This document shows, one piece after another, positions 25,315 through 33,062 of a stretch of 64,000 nt of DNA (position 1 is its first letter; the number at the start of each line of letters is the position of its first letter). The notes under the pieces are model-generated. The model searched no databases and was not told the DNA's origin. It worked only from the letters and a program-made list of their open reading frames with translations. This DNA is from an uncultured Pedobacter sp. (GTDB taxonomy: Bacteria; Bacteroidota; Bacteroidia; Sphingobacteriales; Sphingobacteriaceae), in NCBI RefSeq assembly GCF_946480185.1, contig NZ_CAMLIG010000013.1, forward strand, positions 58,693 through 122,692. The letters run 5' to 3'. The position numbers were made by a program, and so were the translations under genes.

Positions 25315-26235
25315 ATGCGCAATTGGAAATTTTTGCTGACCTCTCAACTCATTCGTGGAAACTGGTTTTTATTGGATGACCACGCCATTTCCGGATTGGT
25401 TGACGTTGCGCAAATTCTTAATCCTACCCAATCGCTTAATACTTTAACAGAAACATTAGCGGATAGGCAACCTTATCCTATTTCTTTTACAAATAACTCC
25501 TTAATAGAATTTAGCGCAAGCTCCAGCGAAAACGGTAGTGCATTCGATGCAATGCCAGAAGGTTCAATAGCAATGTTCAGTATTTCCGGGACGCTTTTAA
25601 AATATGGCACTTGGTGCAGTTACGGCACCGAAGAAATTGGTGCAATATTAATGGAGGCGGCAGACCATCCAAATATCTCCGGAGCATTATTTATTGTTGA
25701 CTCTGGTGGTGGAGGAGTTAACGCCGTTGCTCCGCTTACCCAGGCCATAGAGAAATTTAAGGCCAATAAAAAACCGACTCTTGCGCTTTGCGACGCGGCT
25801 TATTCTGCAGCTTATTGGTTTGCCTGTGCTTGCGACCATATCATGGCCGACAATACCATTTCAGCGGGATTCGGCTCTATCGGTGTCATGTGCTCATGGG
25901 TAGACTATACAGATTATTACGAAAAACTAGGCATAAAAGAAATTTCAGTTTATGCACCGGAATCTACCGAAAAAAATAAATCTGTAATACTAGCCCGTGA
26001 AGGAAAATTCGATGAATTAAAAATCGAAGAGCTCTCACCATTAGCACAAAATTTTATTGCCATGGTAAAAGAAAACCGTCCCATGCTAAAAGACGACGGG
26101 AAGGTTCTTAAGGGCAAAACCTACCTCGCAAGCAAAGCATTAGAAATCGGACTGATTGATAGTATAGGTAACCGCCAACAGGCTAAGCAAAAGCTTTCCA
26201 ATATGATTATAGCAAGCAAATTTTTAAACTCTTAA
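25315..26235 (+). CDS. S49-family prohead protease (SppA/ClpP-like)
   Basis: Head maturation protease. Segments typical of S49 peptidases: IAMFSISGTLLKYG, GALFIVDSGGGGVNAVAPLTQAI, and LCDAAYSAAYWFACACDHIMADNTISAGFGSIGVM, in which the Ser of AYSAAYW is the expected nucleophile. At 306 residues the length fits phage head proteases, and it sits 11 bases upstream of the capsid gene. Its job is to cleave the scaffold or delta domain of the capsid protein. Confidence 0.85.
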   Translation: MRNWKFLLTSQLIRGNWFLLDDHAISGLVDVAQILNPTQSLNTLTETLADRQPYPISFTNNSLIEFSASSSENGSAFDAMPEGSIAMFSISGTLLKYGTWCSYGTEEIGAILMEAADHPNISGALFIVDSGGGGVNAVAPLTQAIEKFKANKKPTLALCDAAYSAAYWFACACDHIMADNTISAGFGSIGVMCSWVDYTDYYEKLGIKEISVYAPESTEKNKSVILAREGKFDELKIEELSPLAQNFIAMVKENRPMLKDDGKVLKGKTYLASKALEIGLIDSIGNRQQAKQKLSNMIIASKFLNS

Positions 26236-26246
26236 TACAATAAAAC

Positions 26247-27854
26247 ATGAATTTTAAAATGATTTCAGCCATAGTCCTAAAAACATTAGGGCTATCTAAG
26301 TTCGTAAAAAATGCAGATGGCAGCTATGACCTCAGCACCGAACAAAGGAACTCTCTAGCCGGAGTATTCGGCGAGGAGTTCGTTTCAAAATTTACCGAGA
26401 AGTTAGCGGCACAAAAAGATTTAGACGCTAGCGAGCAAACTCCAGTAGCTCAAGCCGATGACGCTAAAGGCTTAATGGATGCGTTGCGCAACCACCACGC
26501 CAGCGTAGTTGCAGATGGTTTAAAAACAGCTTCGGACCAATTAAAAGAAGCAAACATCAAATTGGCGCAGGCAGAAAAAGAAAAAGCAACCCTGCAAGAA
26601 GCGGTAGCTGCATTAGCAGCGAAACCGGAGATTGATCCAAAGGCAGAATTTCCTGCAGGCTTACCCAGAAAAGAAGGCGTGGCGTCTAAAATGAAAATTG
26701 ATTATAAAAATCCTTTGTACGCAGGCGCACAAGAATTTTTGAAAACCGGATTGGCTCATTCTTATTCGGCCTCAACCATTGAGGTTGGAGATTTAAAAAC
26801 TGAGTTTGGCACTTTCTTAAGTCAGAATCAAAACAACCTGGAGATTGTTAAACAATTGTTTAACGGCTTTACGTCCTCTCAGTATTTTACAACAATTCCT
26901 GCTGTAACAGAATACAGAGCAATCAGAGCGCAAATCACTTCAGTTGTTCAACAGTTTACTGCTAAATGGAACCCAGGAGGAAAATCCAAGTTCACGCCAA
27001 TTACCATCAGAAACCGTCGTCATAAAATCAATATTTCGATTGTTCCTGCCGAGGTATTGGATTCGTACATGTTCAAATTGTATGATGAAGGTTTGGCACC
27101 AGATCAAATGCCGATCACAAGTTATATCCTTAACGAATTAGTATTACCACAGTCTTTAACAGACGTGGAAATGCGAATGATTTGGAAAGGAAAATTTGTG
27201 GATCACTCTGGAATTGCAGATGGCGCAGCCGCAACTCCTCCAGAAGATTCAATGGACGGACTGGAAACGATTTTAGTTGAAGCTAGCATTAGCAAAGACA
27301 AAGGAATTCATTTCTACAACAAATATCCTGATTTTGACTATAAAGACTGTACGGATCAGGAGATGTTGAATTATGTAAACGGATTTGTCGACTGGCTTTC
27401 TCCTTTCTACAAAACTACCAAGATGCCGTTGTTTTGTTCTGCTGATTTCTTGACGAGATACCAAAGGGCATATAAAAACATTTGGGGCACAAACTCAGGT
27501 CAGGATGGAGATTTCGGAACTAAGAGGGTAGATTTCTCTAACCAAATGTTAACTCCTCCAGACGGAATGTTTAACTCTCCAATTATTTTCTCTACACCTA
27601 AAACCAACATGATCAAGCTTCGTCACAAAAACGAAGTGCCAAACATCATTAACGATGTTCAAAAAGTAAACTACGAGGTGCGTTTATTTGGCGAGTTCTG
27701 GTTGGGTGTTGGTTTTGCAGTTGGCGAAGCGGTTTTCGCAGCGGTACCTGCTGGTTACGATCCTAAAGCACAAATTGATGCTACACTTGGCGAATTTGAC
27801 GATTATCAGGAATACAAAACTGATGACTTCGGTTCTACCGGTACAGGCGTCTAA
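26247..27854 (+). CDS. Major capsid protein with N-terminal scaffold-like domain
   Basis: 535 residues. About residues 60-130 are a predicted coiled coil (DAKGLMDALRNHHASVVADGLKTASDQLKEANIKLAQAEKEKATLQEAV, split here only by reading), the usual scaffold part of a capsid precursor, followed by the proline-rich linker and an alpha/beta capsid domain. Position directly after the protease and before a strong terminator supports the assignment. The protein ends GSTGTGV, similar to the ending of the next gene product. No single diagnostic capsid motif was used; call rests on size, architecture and synteny. Confidence 0.75.
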   Translation: MNFKMISAIVLKTLGLSKFVKNADGSYDLSTEQRNSLAGVFGEEFVSKFTEKLAAQKDLDASEQTPVAQADDAKGLMDALRNHHASVVADGLKTASDQLKEANIKLAQAEKEKATLQEAVAALAAKPEIDPKAEFPAGLPRKEGVASKMKIDYKNPLYAGAQEFLKTGLAHSYSASTIEVGDLKTEFGTFLSQNQNNLEIVKQLFNGFTSSQYFTTIPAVTEYRAIRAQITSVVQQFTAKWNPGGKSKFTPITIRNRRHKINISIVPAEVLDSYMFKLYDEGLAPDQMPITSYILNELVLPQSLTDVEMRMIWKGKFVDHSGIADGAAATPPEDSMDGLETILVEASISKDKGIHFYNKYPDFDYKDCTDQEMLNYVNGFVDWLSPFYKTTKMPLFCSADFLTRYQRAYKNIWGTNSGQDGDFGTKRVDFSNQMLTPPDGMFNSPIIFSTPKTNMIKLRHKNEVPNIINDVQKVNYEVRLFGEFWLGVGFAVGEAVFAAVPAGYDPKAQIDATLGEFDDYQEYKTDDFGSTGTGV

Positions 27855-27862
27855 TAATTAAC

Positions 27863-27886
27863 AAGGGAGCTTAACCGGCTCCCTTT
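27863..27886 (+). terminator. Terminator after capsid gene
   Basis: AAGGGAGC at 27863-27870 and GCTCCCTT at 27878-27885, seven-base loop, followed by a short T-rich stretch. Partial termination here would set capsid levels above the following genes. Confidence 0.75.
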
Positions 27887-27915
27887 ATTCTTTAAACCAT
27901 TTTTTTCTCAAAAAC

Positions 27916-28497
27916 ATGAGCTATACAAAATTTTCATTACCAAAAAAATCAGGCGCAGCATCTCCGGTGCCAAAAGATTCCAACGTTATTTTCATCAACG
28001 TTAAAGACATTAAAAAAACCGCTGGTGTAATTACCGGCTTTCCGGAAAGAGATGCCGGAGGTATCTTAATTATCGGCAATATCGAACTGGAGGTAGACGC
28101 AAAAGCAATAGGTATTTATTGCACACCCTCTACCATTAAACGGATGGATACTTCCGAAGGAGCTGAAGATGCAATGGGATTCAATCAGGCGGTTGAGGTT
28201 GAGCACCCCGGCGATGAATTGGAGTTCAATGAGTTTGTACAGGCAAACATCAACGAAGATTTTATCATCATCACTCGCGAATGTTCAGATGCTACCGGCA
28301 CACGCTTACACGGAACACCTTGCAATCCAATGAAACTCACTTTCGAGTCTCAAGACGATAACGAGGCTAAAAAAGGAATGTTGAAATACAAATCGTCCAT
28401 GCGTTCTAAATTCAAAATGGCGCATTACAATGGCGCTATTCCAGCCCTTGCAGATCCTAAACCCGAAGTGGTTGGTTCGTCCGGCGCTGGTGTTTAA
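27916..28497 (+). CDS. Probable structural protein next to capsid (193 aa)
   Basis: Beta-rich protein (VIFINVKDIKKTAGVITGFPERDAGGILIIGNIELEV...) between two terminators, so it is expressed as its own unit like abundant virion proteins. Possibly a head decoration or tail tube protein. Its C-terminus GSSGAGV resembles that of the capsid (GSTGTGV). Not identified by family. Confidence 0.55.
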   Translation: MSYTKFSLPKKSGAASPVPKDSNVIFINVKDIKKTAGVITGFPERDAGGILIIGNIELEVDAKAIGIYCTPSTIKRMDTSEGAEDAMGFNQAVEVEHPGDELEFNEFVQANINEDFIIITRECSDATGTRLHGTPCNPMKLTFESQDDNEAKKGMLKYKSSMRSKFKMAHYNGAIPALADPKPEVVGSSGAGV

Positions 28498-28512
28498 ACC
28501 CTGCTAAATTAT

Positions 28513-28540
28513 AGTAAGCTGAATTTCAGCTTACTTTTTT
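28513..28540 (+). terminator. Terminator after capsid-adjacent structural gene
   Basis: AGTAAGCTGAA at 28513-28523 and TTCAGCTTACT at 28525-28535 form an 11 bp stem ending in T6. Confidence 0.85.
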
Positions 28541-28564
28541 ATTTCATTTAATTCTTGATACATC

Positions 28565-29434
28565 ATGGCAAAAAAAATAGCTGTAGTCGAAACCACTGCT
28601 ACACAGAATACTGTTAAAACAGTAGAACAGATTGCTCCGGAGCAAAATCTCGGCATCGAAATAAATGCCCATCAAACGGAAACTACTCAGGTAATAAAAG
28701 GTCCATTTATCGTTATCCCATTCCTGGCATCAAAATCAATCGGCGATGAATTAAAATACGCCTTAAGGTCTTGGGCGTTAAACTGCCCGGATGCTATAAT
28801 TGTATTGGTAGGGGATAAACCCGATTTTTGCTCTGAAGAAGTGCTGCACATCCCGCACACGCCCGAAAGCGACAATCCACAGATTGACGTTGCGCATAAA
28901 CTGTTAGCAGTCATCGCTTCGGATCTGGTACCAGAAAAATTTTATCTGTCAAACGACGATATCTATGCCCTAAGTAAAATCCTTCCGCATGATTTGGATC
29001 TGATCACAGCAAACGGAATGCTCAAAGAAGAGCCAGAGGCTACAGCTCGCCTGTACCAAAAGAACCGAAACCGTACCATTGCCAAATTAAAAGAAGCCAG
29101 TTTGCCTCTCTTTAATTATGCTACGCATACACCAATAGCTTATGAAAAAACATTCTTAGGGGAAGTAATTGCAGATACTGGGGCAACTGAAGACGGTATG
29201 TTGCTTTCAAGTCTTTATTTCAACGCTAAATATCCGGATGTTCGCCCGCTCATGGTCGACTGTGGCGCAAACGGTCCCGTATCCGTGAGTGTTTTCAGAG
29301 CCAATCCGGATCCGGCTATCTTAAAAAAAGCAGTCGCCACCAGGAAGTTTCTAAACCACAACGATGCTGGTTATCCAGCTGTGTTGCATTATCTAGAAAA
29401 ATTGTTTTCGGAAAAATCAAAATTCGAGAAGTAA
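28565..29434 (+). CDS. Stealth-like sugar-phosphate transferase candidate
   Basis: 289 residues. DELKYALRSWALNCPDAIIVLVGDKPD (about 55-85) resembles the DELrysLRS...P...ivtD.qP start of Stealth-family capsule phosphotransferases. HIPHTPES, AHKLL and FYLSNDDIYAL (~119-142) match their conserved region with the NDD motif. The N-terminal ~40 residues look unstructured. Stealth enzymes transfer hexose-1-phosphate to surface glycans. Its place between capsid and lysis genes is unexpected. It overlaps the next gene by one base. Motif similarity is seen; activity is inferred. Confidence 0.6.
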   Translation: MAKKIAVVETTATQNTVKTVEQIAPEQNLGIEINAHQTETTQVIKGPFIVIPFLASKSIGDELKYALRSWALNCPDAIIVLVGDKPDFCSEEVLHIPHTPESDNPQIDVAHKLLAVIASDLVPEKFYLSNDDIYALSKILPHDLDLITANGMLKEEPEATARLYQKNRNRTIAKLKEASLPLFNYATHTPIAYEKTFLGEVIADTGATEDGMLLSSLYFNAKYPDVRPLMVDCGANGPVSVSVFRANPDPAILKKAVATRKFLNHNDAGYPAVLHYLEKLFSEKSKFEK

Positions 29435-29874
29435 TGGAACTAACCTTGACTAGAAAATCGTACTCCAAACGGAGTACGATTGGCTTATTAGCCATAAACG
29501 CCATGTTGTTTTGTGCAACGCTTGAAGATGTATGTCGGGATAAAAACAGAGATGGAGATTTAGCGGATACCGACGAAACTAAAGTTCACGGACAAACTGC
29601 AATACCTGCAGGCAGGTACCAGGTTGTAATTACCTATAGCAATCGTTTTAAAAAGTATATGCCATTGCTTTTAAATGTTCCTGGCTTTGCCGGGATTCGA
29701 ATCCATTCAGGTAACAGGCCCGAAGATACCGAAGGCTGTATTTTGGTTGGCAAAACCGCTTATGAAGATTGGATTTCCGAAAGCCGCATCACTTATGATC
29801 AGTTATTTCAAAAACTGCAAGAAGCAGATAAAAATGAGAAAATTTACATTACAATTTTAGACACCCCGGTTTAA
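29434..29874 (+). CDS. DUF5675-type lysis-associated protein
   Basis: 146 residues. MELTLTRKSYSKRSTIGLL, CATLEDVCRDKNRDGD, AIPAGRYQVVITYS and GIRIHSGNRPEDTEGCILVG match the DUF5675 family. The HSGN...EGCI pattern recalls the His and Cys of L,D-transpeptidase-like folds. The family is common in Bacteroidetes phages just before holins, so a cell-wall lytic role is likely though not demonstrated. Followed within 21 bases by a holin-like gene. Confidence 0.75.
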   Translation: MELTLTRKSYSKRSTIGLLAINAMLFCATLEDVCRDKNRDGDLADTDETKVHGQTAIPAGRYQVVITYSNRFKKYMPLLLNVPGFAGIRIHSGNRPEDTEGCILVGKTAYEDWISESRITYDQLFQKLQEADKNEKIYITILDTPV

Positions 29875-29894
29875 AAACAGAAAGATGAAAGCCA

Positions 29895-30236
29895 ATGAAA
29901 GAACAGGAATTACTAGCGCTATTGCCGTACTTATTGCGTTACGGTGTGCTTTTTCTTTGCACCCTGTTCGGTCTCGGAGCTCGGGAATCGCTGGACTCCA
30001 TAAAAGCGGGCGACAATTACAAATTCCGGAAAGCTATTCCAAAGGTAATTCTCGGTTTTTTCGTTTGCGTGGTTACTTTGCCATTCCTAGAGCAAATAGA
30101 GTTGATAAAAAAAACGTTTCCAATTCCAGCGATATTAATCAGCTTCATGTACATGCCGGTGGCAAACTTTTTGAACAAAGATCTTATTCCGTTTATCCTG
30201 CAAATGTACACCAAGAAAGGAGGGAAAGATGTTTAA
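29895..30236 (+). CDS. Holin-like membrane protein (113 aa)
   Basis: Three hydrophobic segments (LLRYGVLFLCTLFGLG, VILGFFVCVVTLPFLEQI, IPAILISFMYMPVANFL) with a charged C-terminal tail (MYTKKGGKDV), size and layout of a class I holin. It lies between the putative lysin and another membrane protein. A second reading frame over the same bases starts at 29885 but is not hydrophobic and is considered a shadow. Confidence 0.65.
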   Translation: MKEQELLALLPYLLRYGVLFLCTLFGLGARESLDSIKAGDNYKFRKAIPKVILGFFVCVVTLPFLEQIELIKKTFPIPAILISFMYMPVANFLNKDLIPFILQMYTKKGGKDV

Positions 30237-30639
30237 ACTATTGCTAATTCTATCAAAGCTCTTGCTTCATATGAGCGGTTTATTGTGTTGGTTTTTATTG
30301 CTCTTACTGCTAATGCAAGTCGTAGTTTGTAAAGATGCCCGGGCGCTAAATATTGTCAAATTTTTATCCGCTACTCGCAAACGCCGGTGGAAGATTTTTC
30401 GTAGGAATTTATCGAATAGATTTTACGCCTCCAGCTTAGCTTTGTTTTTTATTGCTATGGTTGCCAGTCTCAAGTTAATATTCGAACTGTACAGCAATTA
30501 TTTTCCAGAAAAAAATTGGATCTGGCTATTATTCCAGCCTGTAATTGCATTCAGCATTTACCGACTTTACGGAGCATTTGGCTACAAAATTGAATTATTT
30601 ACCCGCTTTAAACAGTTCTGGAAAGGCGAGCATGAATAA
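30229..30639 (+). CDS. Membrane protein of lysis cassette (136 aa)
   Basis: A long hydrophobic start (MFKLLLILSKLLLHMSGLLCWFLLLLLLMQVVV), then two further helices (ASSLALFFIAMVASLKLIFELY and WIWLLFQPVIAFSIYRLY). Overlaps the holin-like gene by eight bases. Possibly a second holin, antiholin or spanin substitute; not recognised by family. Confidence 0.55.
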   Translation: MFKLLLILSKLLLHMSGLLCWFLLLLLLMQVVVCKDARALNIVKFLSATRKRRWKIFRRNLSNRFYASSLALFFIAMVASLKLIFELYSNYFPEKNWIWLLFQPVIAFSIYRLYGAFGYKIELFTRFKQFWKGEHE

Positions 30640-31330
30640 ACAGGATATCCAAGATTATCTTAAAGCCGGTGCACCCTACGAAGAAGGTGTCCGGCTTTTT
30701 CTGCTTGCAAAAGGCAACAAACATCCATTTGCAAAATTACTGGAGCGCAAAACTTCCGGAGCGCACCAGGCTTTAATCCAGGAACTCTGCCGAATCGCAG
30801 GTTTTTCTCCGTCCGTAATGTCGAGGTACGAGACATCTCACCTGCAAATTAATCAGCGTAAAAAAAGCTTCAGAGAAGACTTCCCTTTTCTTGATCTCCC
30901 AGACTGCCCGCCCGAATTAAAAATATTGGCCGCCAATAAAATCAGCGCCTACCGAAATTATACCCGTGGCCACGCCGAATTGTTCGGCTGTTGCAATAAC
31001 CAGGAACAGTACAACACGGTTAAAAAAGTAGTAGAAAACTACATCGAAAACCGTTTGATCATGCGTGAATTTGAGTACTACAAACGCCATAACGATGTTT
31101 TAGGCATTCATCCAATTTTTGCATCGTTTCGCAAACTTCAGGAGCTCCGCAAACTCGGGGTAGTAGAGCTGGTCAAAAAACGCGACAAGATTGAGCACAA
31201 CATTTGGCGCATCGAATCCGAGATCAAAAAAAACAAACAGCCACACCTGCAAGTAGAACGGGAGCAACGCCTCCAGGAACGAAAAAACGAACTCGCAGAA
31301 ATCGAACGTATTTTAAAATCTTATGGCTAA
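30632..31330 (+). CDS. Hypothetical phage protein with C-terminal coiled coil (232 aa)
   Basis: Not recognised. Contains IQELCRIAGFSPSVMSRYETS, which could be a helix-turn-helix, and ends in a long charged helix (IEHNIWRIESEIKKNK...LQERKNELAEIERILKSYG). Starts inside the end of the membrane gene (overlap of eight bases); an earlier in-frame start at 30545 would overlap much more. Followed by a dispersed repeat. Confidence 0.5.
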   Translation: MNKQDIQDYLKAGAPYEEGVRLFLLAKGNKHPFAKLLERKTSGAHQALIQELCRIAGFSPSVMSRYETSHLQINQRKKSFREDFPFLDLPDCPPELKILAANKISAYRNYTRGHAELFGCCNNQEQYNTVKKVVENYIENRLIMREFEYYKRHNDVLGIHPIFASFRKLQELRKLGVVELVKKRDKIEHNIWRIESEIKKNKQPHLQVEREQRLQERKNELAEIERILKSYG

Positions 31331-31334
31331 CCAC

Positions 31335-31373
31335 CCCGTCATGTTGAGCGGCGTCGAAACATCTCACAAGCAT
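31335..31373 (+). repeat. Dispersed intergenic repeat, copy 1
   Basis: About 38 bp with core GTCATGTTGAGCGGCGTCG followed by AAACATCTCACAAGCAT. Four relatives lie at 31992, 32025, 38406 and 39827, all in the same orientation in gene gaps of the packaging region. Confidence 0.8.
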
Positions 31374-31401
31374 TAACGGTAGCAAATCAAACCTTACAAA
31401 A

Positions 31402-31986
31402 ATGTCCGCCCTTTTCTCCCTTTCCGAACTTTCCCAAAACAAACAATCCGAACCCCAAAATCTTGATAAATCAGAAATCCAGCGGGTCCGCTTTCTAAAT
31501 AAACATTTATCCAAGGTAGAAAGCTTAAAAGCCTTAGCTGGCAAACTCCCAACCTCCGGAGAAATCTTTTTCATCTGGACACTCAACAGCTTCAACGCAT
31601 TTACCTTTATCGTTTACATCATCAAACATTGTGGAGTAATCGACGAGCTCACCATCAGCACCTATTCGATTAACGATAGGATCCTGACCAGCCTAATGAA
31701 ATGGTACGACAAAGGCGAAATCAAAAAAATCAACATCTCTATTTCCGACAGCATTCGTCACCGGGTACCAAAAATTTATGATCAGCTACAAAGCCAGGCA
31801 CAGCTCCGCAACATGGAAGTTTCTTTCACCTGGAATCACTCCAAGGTAACAACCATGCGCAGTGCCGATAATTACTTTGTCGTAGAAGGCTCGGGTAATT
31901 TTTCCGAAAATGCCCAGTACGAGCAGTACATTTTCATGAACGATCAAACAGTTTACGATTTTCGTCGTTCCTGTATTTTACCTTAA
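31402..31986 (+). CDS. Phospholipase D-like (HKD) domain protein
   Basis: 194 residues with a single HKD-type site: NHSKVTTMRSADNYFVVEGS then GNFSENAQYEQY (about residues 150-182), i.e. HxK, an Asp, and the GSxN motif. The earlier DELTISTYSINDRILTSLMKWYDKGEI is the typical strand-helix of the PLD fold. PLD-superfamily members include nucleases and lipases. Placed just before the terminase genes, a role in DNA processing or packaging is possible but inferred. Flanked by dispersed repeats on both sides. Confidence 0.65.
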   Translation: MSALFSLSELSQNKQSEPQNLDKSEIQRVRFLNKHLSKVESLKALAGKLPTSGEIFFIWTLNSFNAFTFIVYIIKHCGVIDELTISTYSINDRILTSLMKWYDKGEIKKINISISDSIRHRVPKIYDQLQSQAQLRNMEVSFTWNHSKVTTMRSADNYFVVEGSGNFSENAQYEQYIFMNDQTVYDFRRSCILP

Positions 31987-31991
31987 CCATC

Positions 31992-32062
31992 CTGTCAGGC
32001 TGAGCGGAGTCGAAGTCCATCCACGCCGTCATGTTGAGCGATAGCGAAACATCCCACAAGCA
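31992..32062 (+). repeat. Dispersed intergenic repeat, copies 2 and 3 in tandem
   Basis: Copy 2 (31992-32020) reads CTGTCAGGCTGAGCGGAGTC then GAAGTCCAT; copy 3 (32025-32062) reads GCCGTCATGTTGAGCGATAG then CGAAACATCCCACAAGCA. Diverged relatives of copy 1. Confidence 0.75.
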
Positions 32063-32105
32063 AATCCGTCAAAGCATGTCCTTCTGAAAAGCACCCATCG
32101 GCACT

Positions 32106-32117
32106 ACTTTAGTATCA
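32106..32117 (+). promoter_or_regulatory. 12 bp element abutting the terminase start
   Basis: ACTTTAGTATCA ends directly at the ATG of the small terminase candidate. The same 12-mer occurs at 35637-35648, ending at the ATG of another gene. Likely a shared expression signal; mechanism unknown. Confidence 0.35.
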
Positions 32118-33062
32118 ATGGCAGAACTGGCAAAAAAAATACACATCCATCTGGATCCCGATCAACTCGAGGAGCTAGAGCGTCTTTCAGCGCTCGGTTA
32201 TACTCCCGAAGATTTGGCGTTGTATTTCATGAAAGACGAAAAACAGTTCATTATCACCGCCAATGATCCAGAAAGTACCATCAACCGCCACATCCGCCGG
32301 GGCAAAATGATGAGCTTAGCCAGGGAACAGTTGGCCATTCTTCAATCTGCTGAAGGCGGAAACATCACAGCGCACCAGCAATTAGATAAAATCCGTCGCG
32401 ACCGAGGTTTCGAAATTACCAAGCTCGATATCTTCGGTGGGTTTGATGATCCCTCAAAATTCCAAAAGCTTCAGGACTATATCGATTCCGGTTGTAAAGA
32501 CGACCTCAGCAACGAAGAAGTAATTTGGATAGAGGCGCTCACGCTGATGAACAGTATGGACCGCAAATATGGCCGTCGCCATACCATCGCATTCTTTCAG
32601 AAACCGCCTTTTAACCTCACTTACTCCCGGGCGTCCGAAATGTACGACGAAGCGCAAAACCTCTTTTATATCGACAGAAATGTCGAAAAAAAAGCAATGC
32701 GCAACAAAAAGGCTGAACAGGTTGAAGAAGCGGCCGCCGTGATGCTGGCCATGGCTAAATGCGCTAAAGATTTTGAGGTGTACGGAAATCTGCAGATGCA
32801 GGCGGCAAAACTTCGTGAACTGGATAAGGCAGATACGGTACCGCTTGCAAAAGAGCTGTACATAAAACCGGTTCGCGTTTTCTCACTGGATCCAACAACC
32901 ATCAACCTGCCTAAAATTAACCGTACCGAACTGGCGGCTCAAATTGAAGCGCTGGAAATTCCAGAACGTGACAAAGCCCGTCTGGCACAGGATGCAATGG
33001 TTGAACAAATCACTTTTGAAGATAACTTAAATGAGCTACAGGAAGAAAGTAAAAGTCGATAA
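32118..33062 (+). CDS. Terminase small subunit candidate
   Basis: 314 residues. The N-terminal LDPDQLEELERLSALGYTPEDLALYFMKD and later INRHIRRGKMMSLAREQL form a helix-turn-helix-like DNA-binding start. A long helical centre and a C-terminal tail follow. It overlaps the large terminase gene by 32 bases, the usual order and coupling for terminase pairs. The DNA-recognition role is inferred from domain and position. Confidence 0.75.
   Translation: MAELAKKIHIHLDPDQLEELERLSALGYTPEDLALYFMKDEKQFIITANDPESTINRHIRRGKMMSLAREQLAILQSAEGGNITAHQQLDKIRRDRGFEITKLDIFGGFDDPSKFQKLQDYIDSGCKDDLSNEEVIWIEALTLMNSMDRKYGRRHTIAFFQKPPFNLTYSRASEMYDEAQNLFYIDRNVEKKAMRNKKAEQVEEAAAVMLAMAKCAKDFEVYGNLQMQAAKLRELDKADTVPLAKELYIKPVRVFSLDPTTINLPKINRTELAAQIEALEIPERDKARLAQDAMVEQITFEDNLNELQEESKSR

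Noticed and set aside
29885..30247. A 120-residue frame overlapping the holin-like gene
   Set aside because: The frame at 29895 encodes a plausible three-helix membrane protein with good spacing to neighbours; the alternate frame has no such features.
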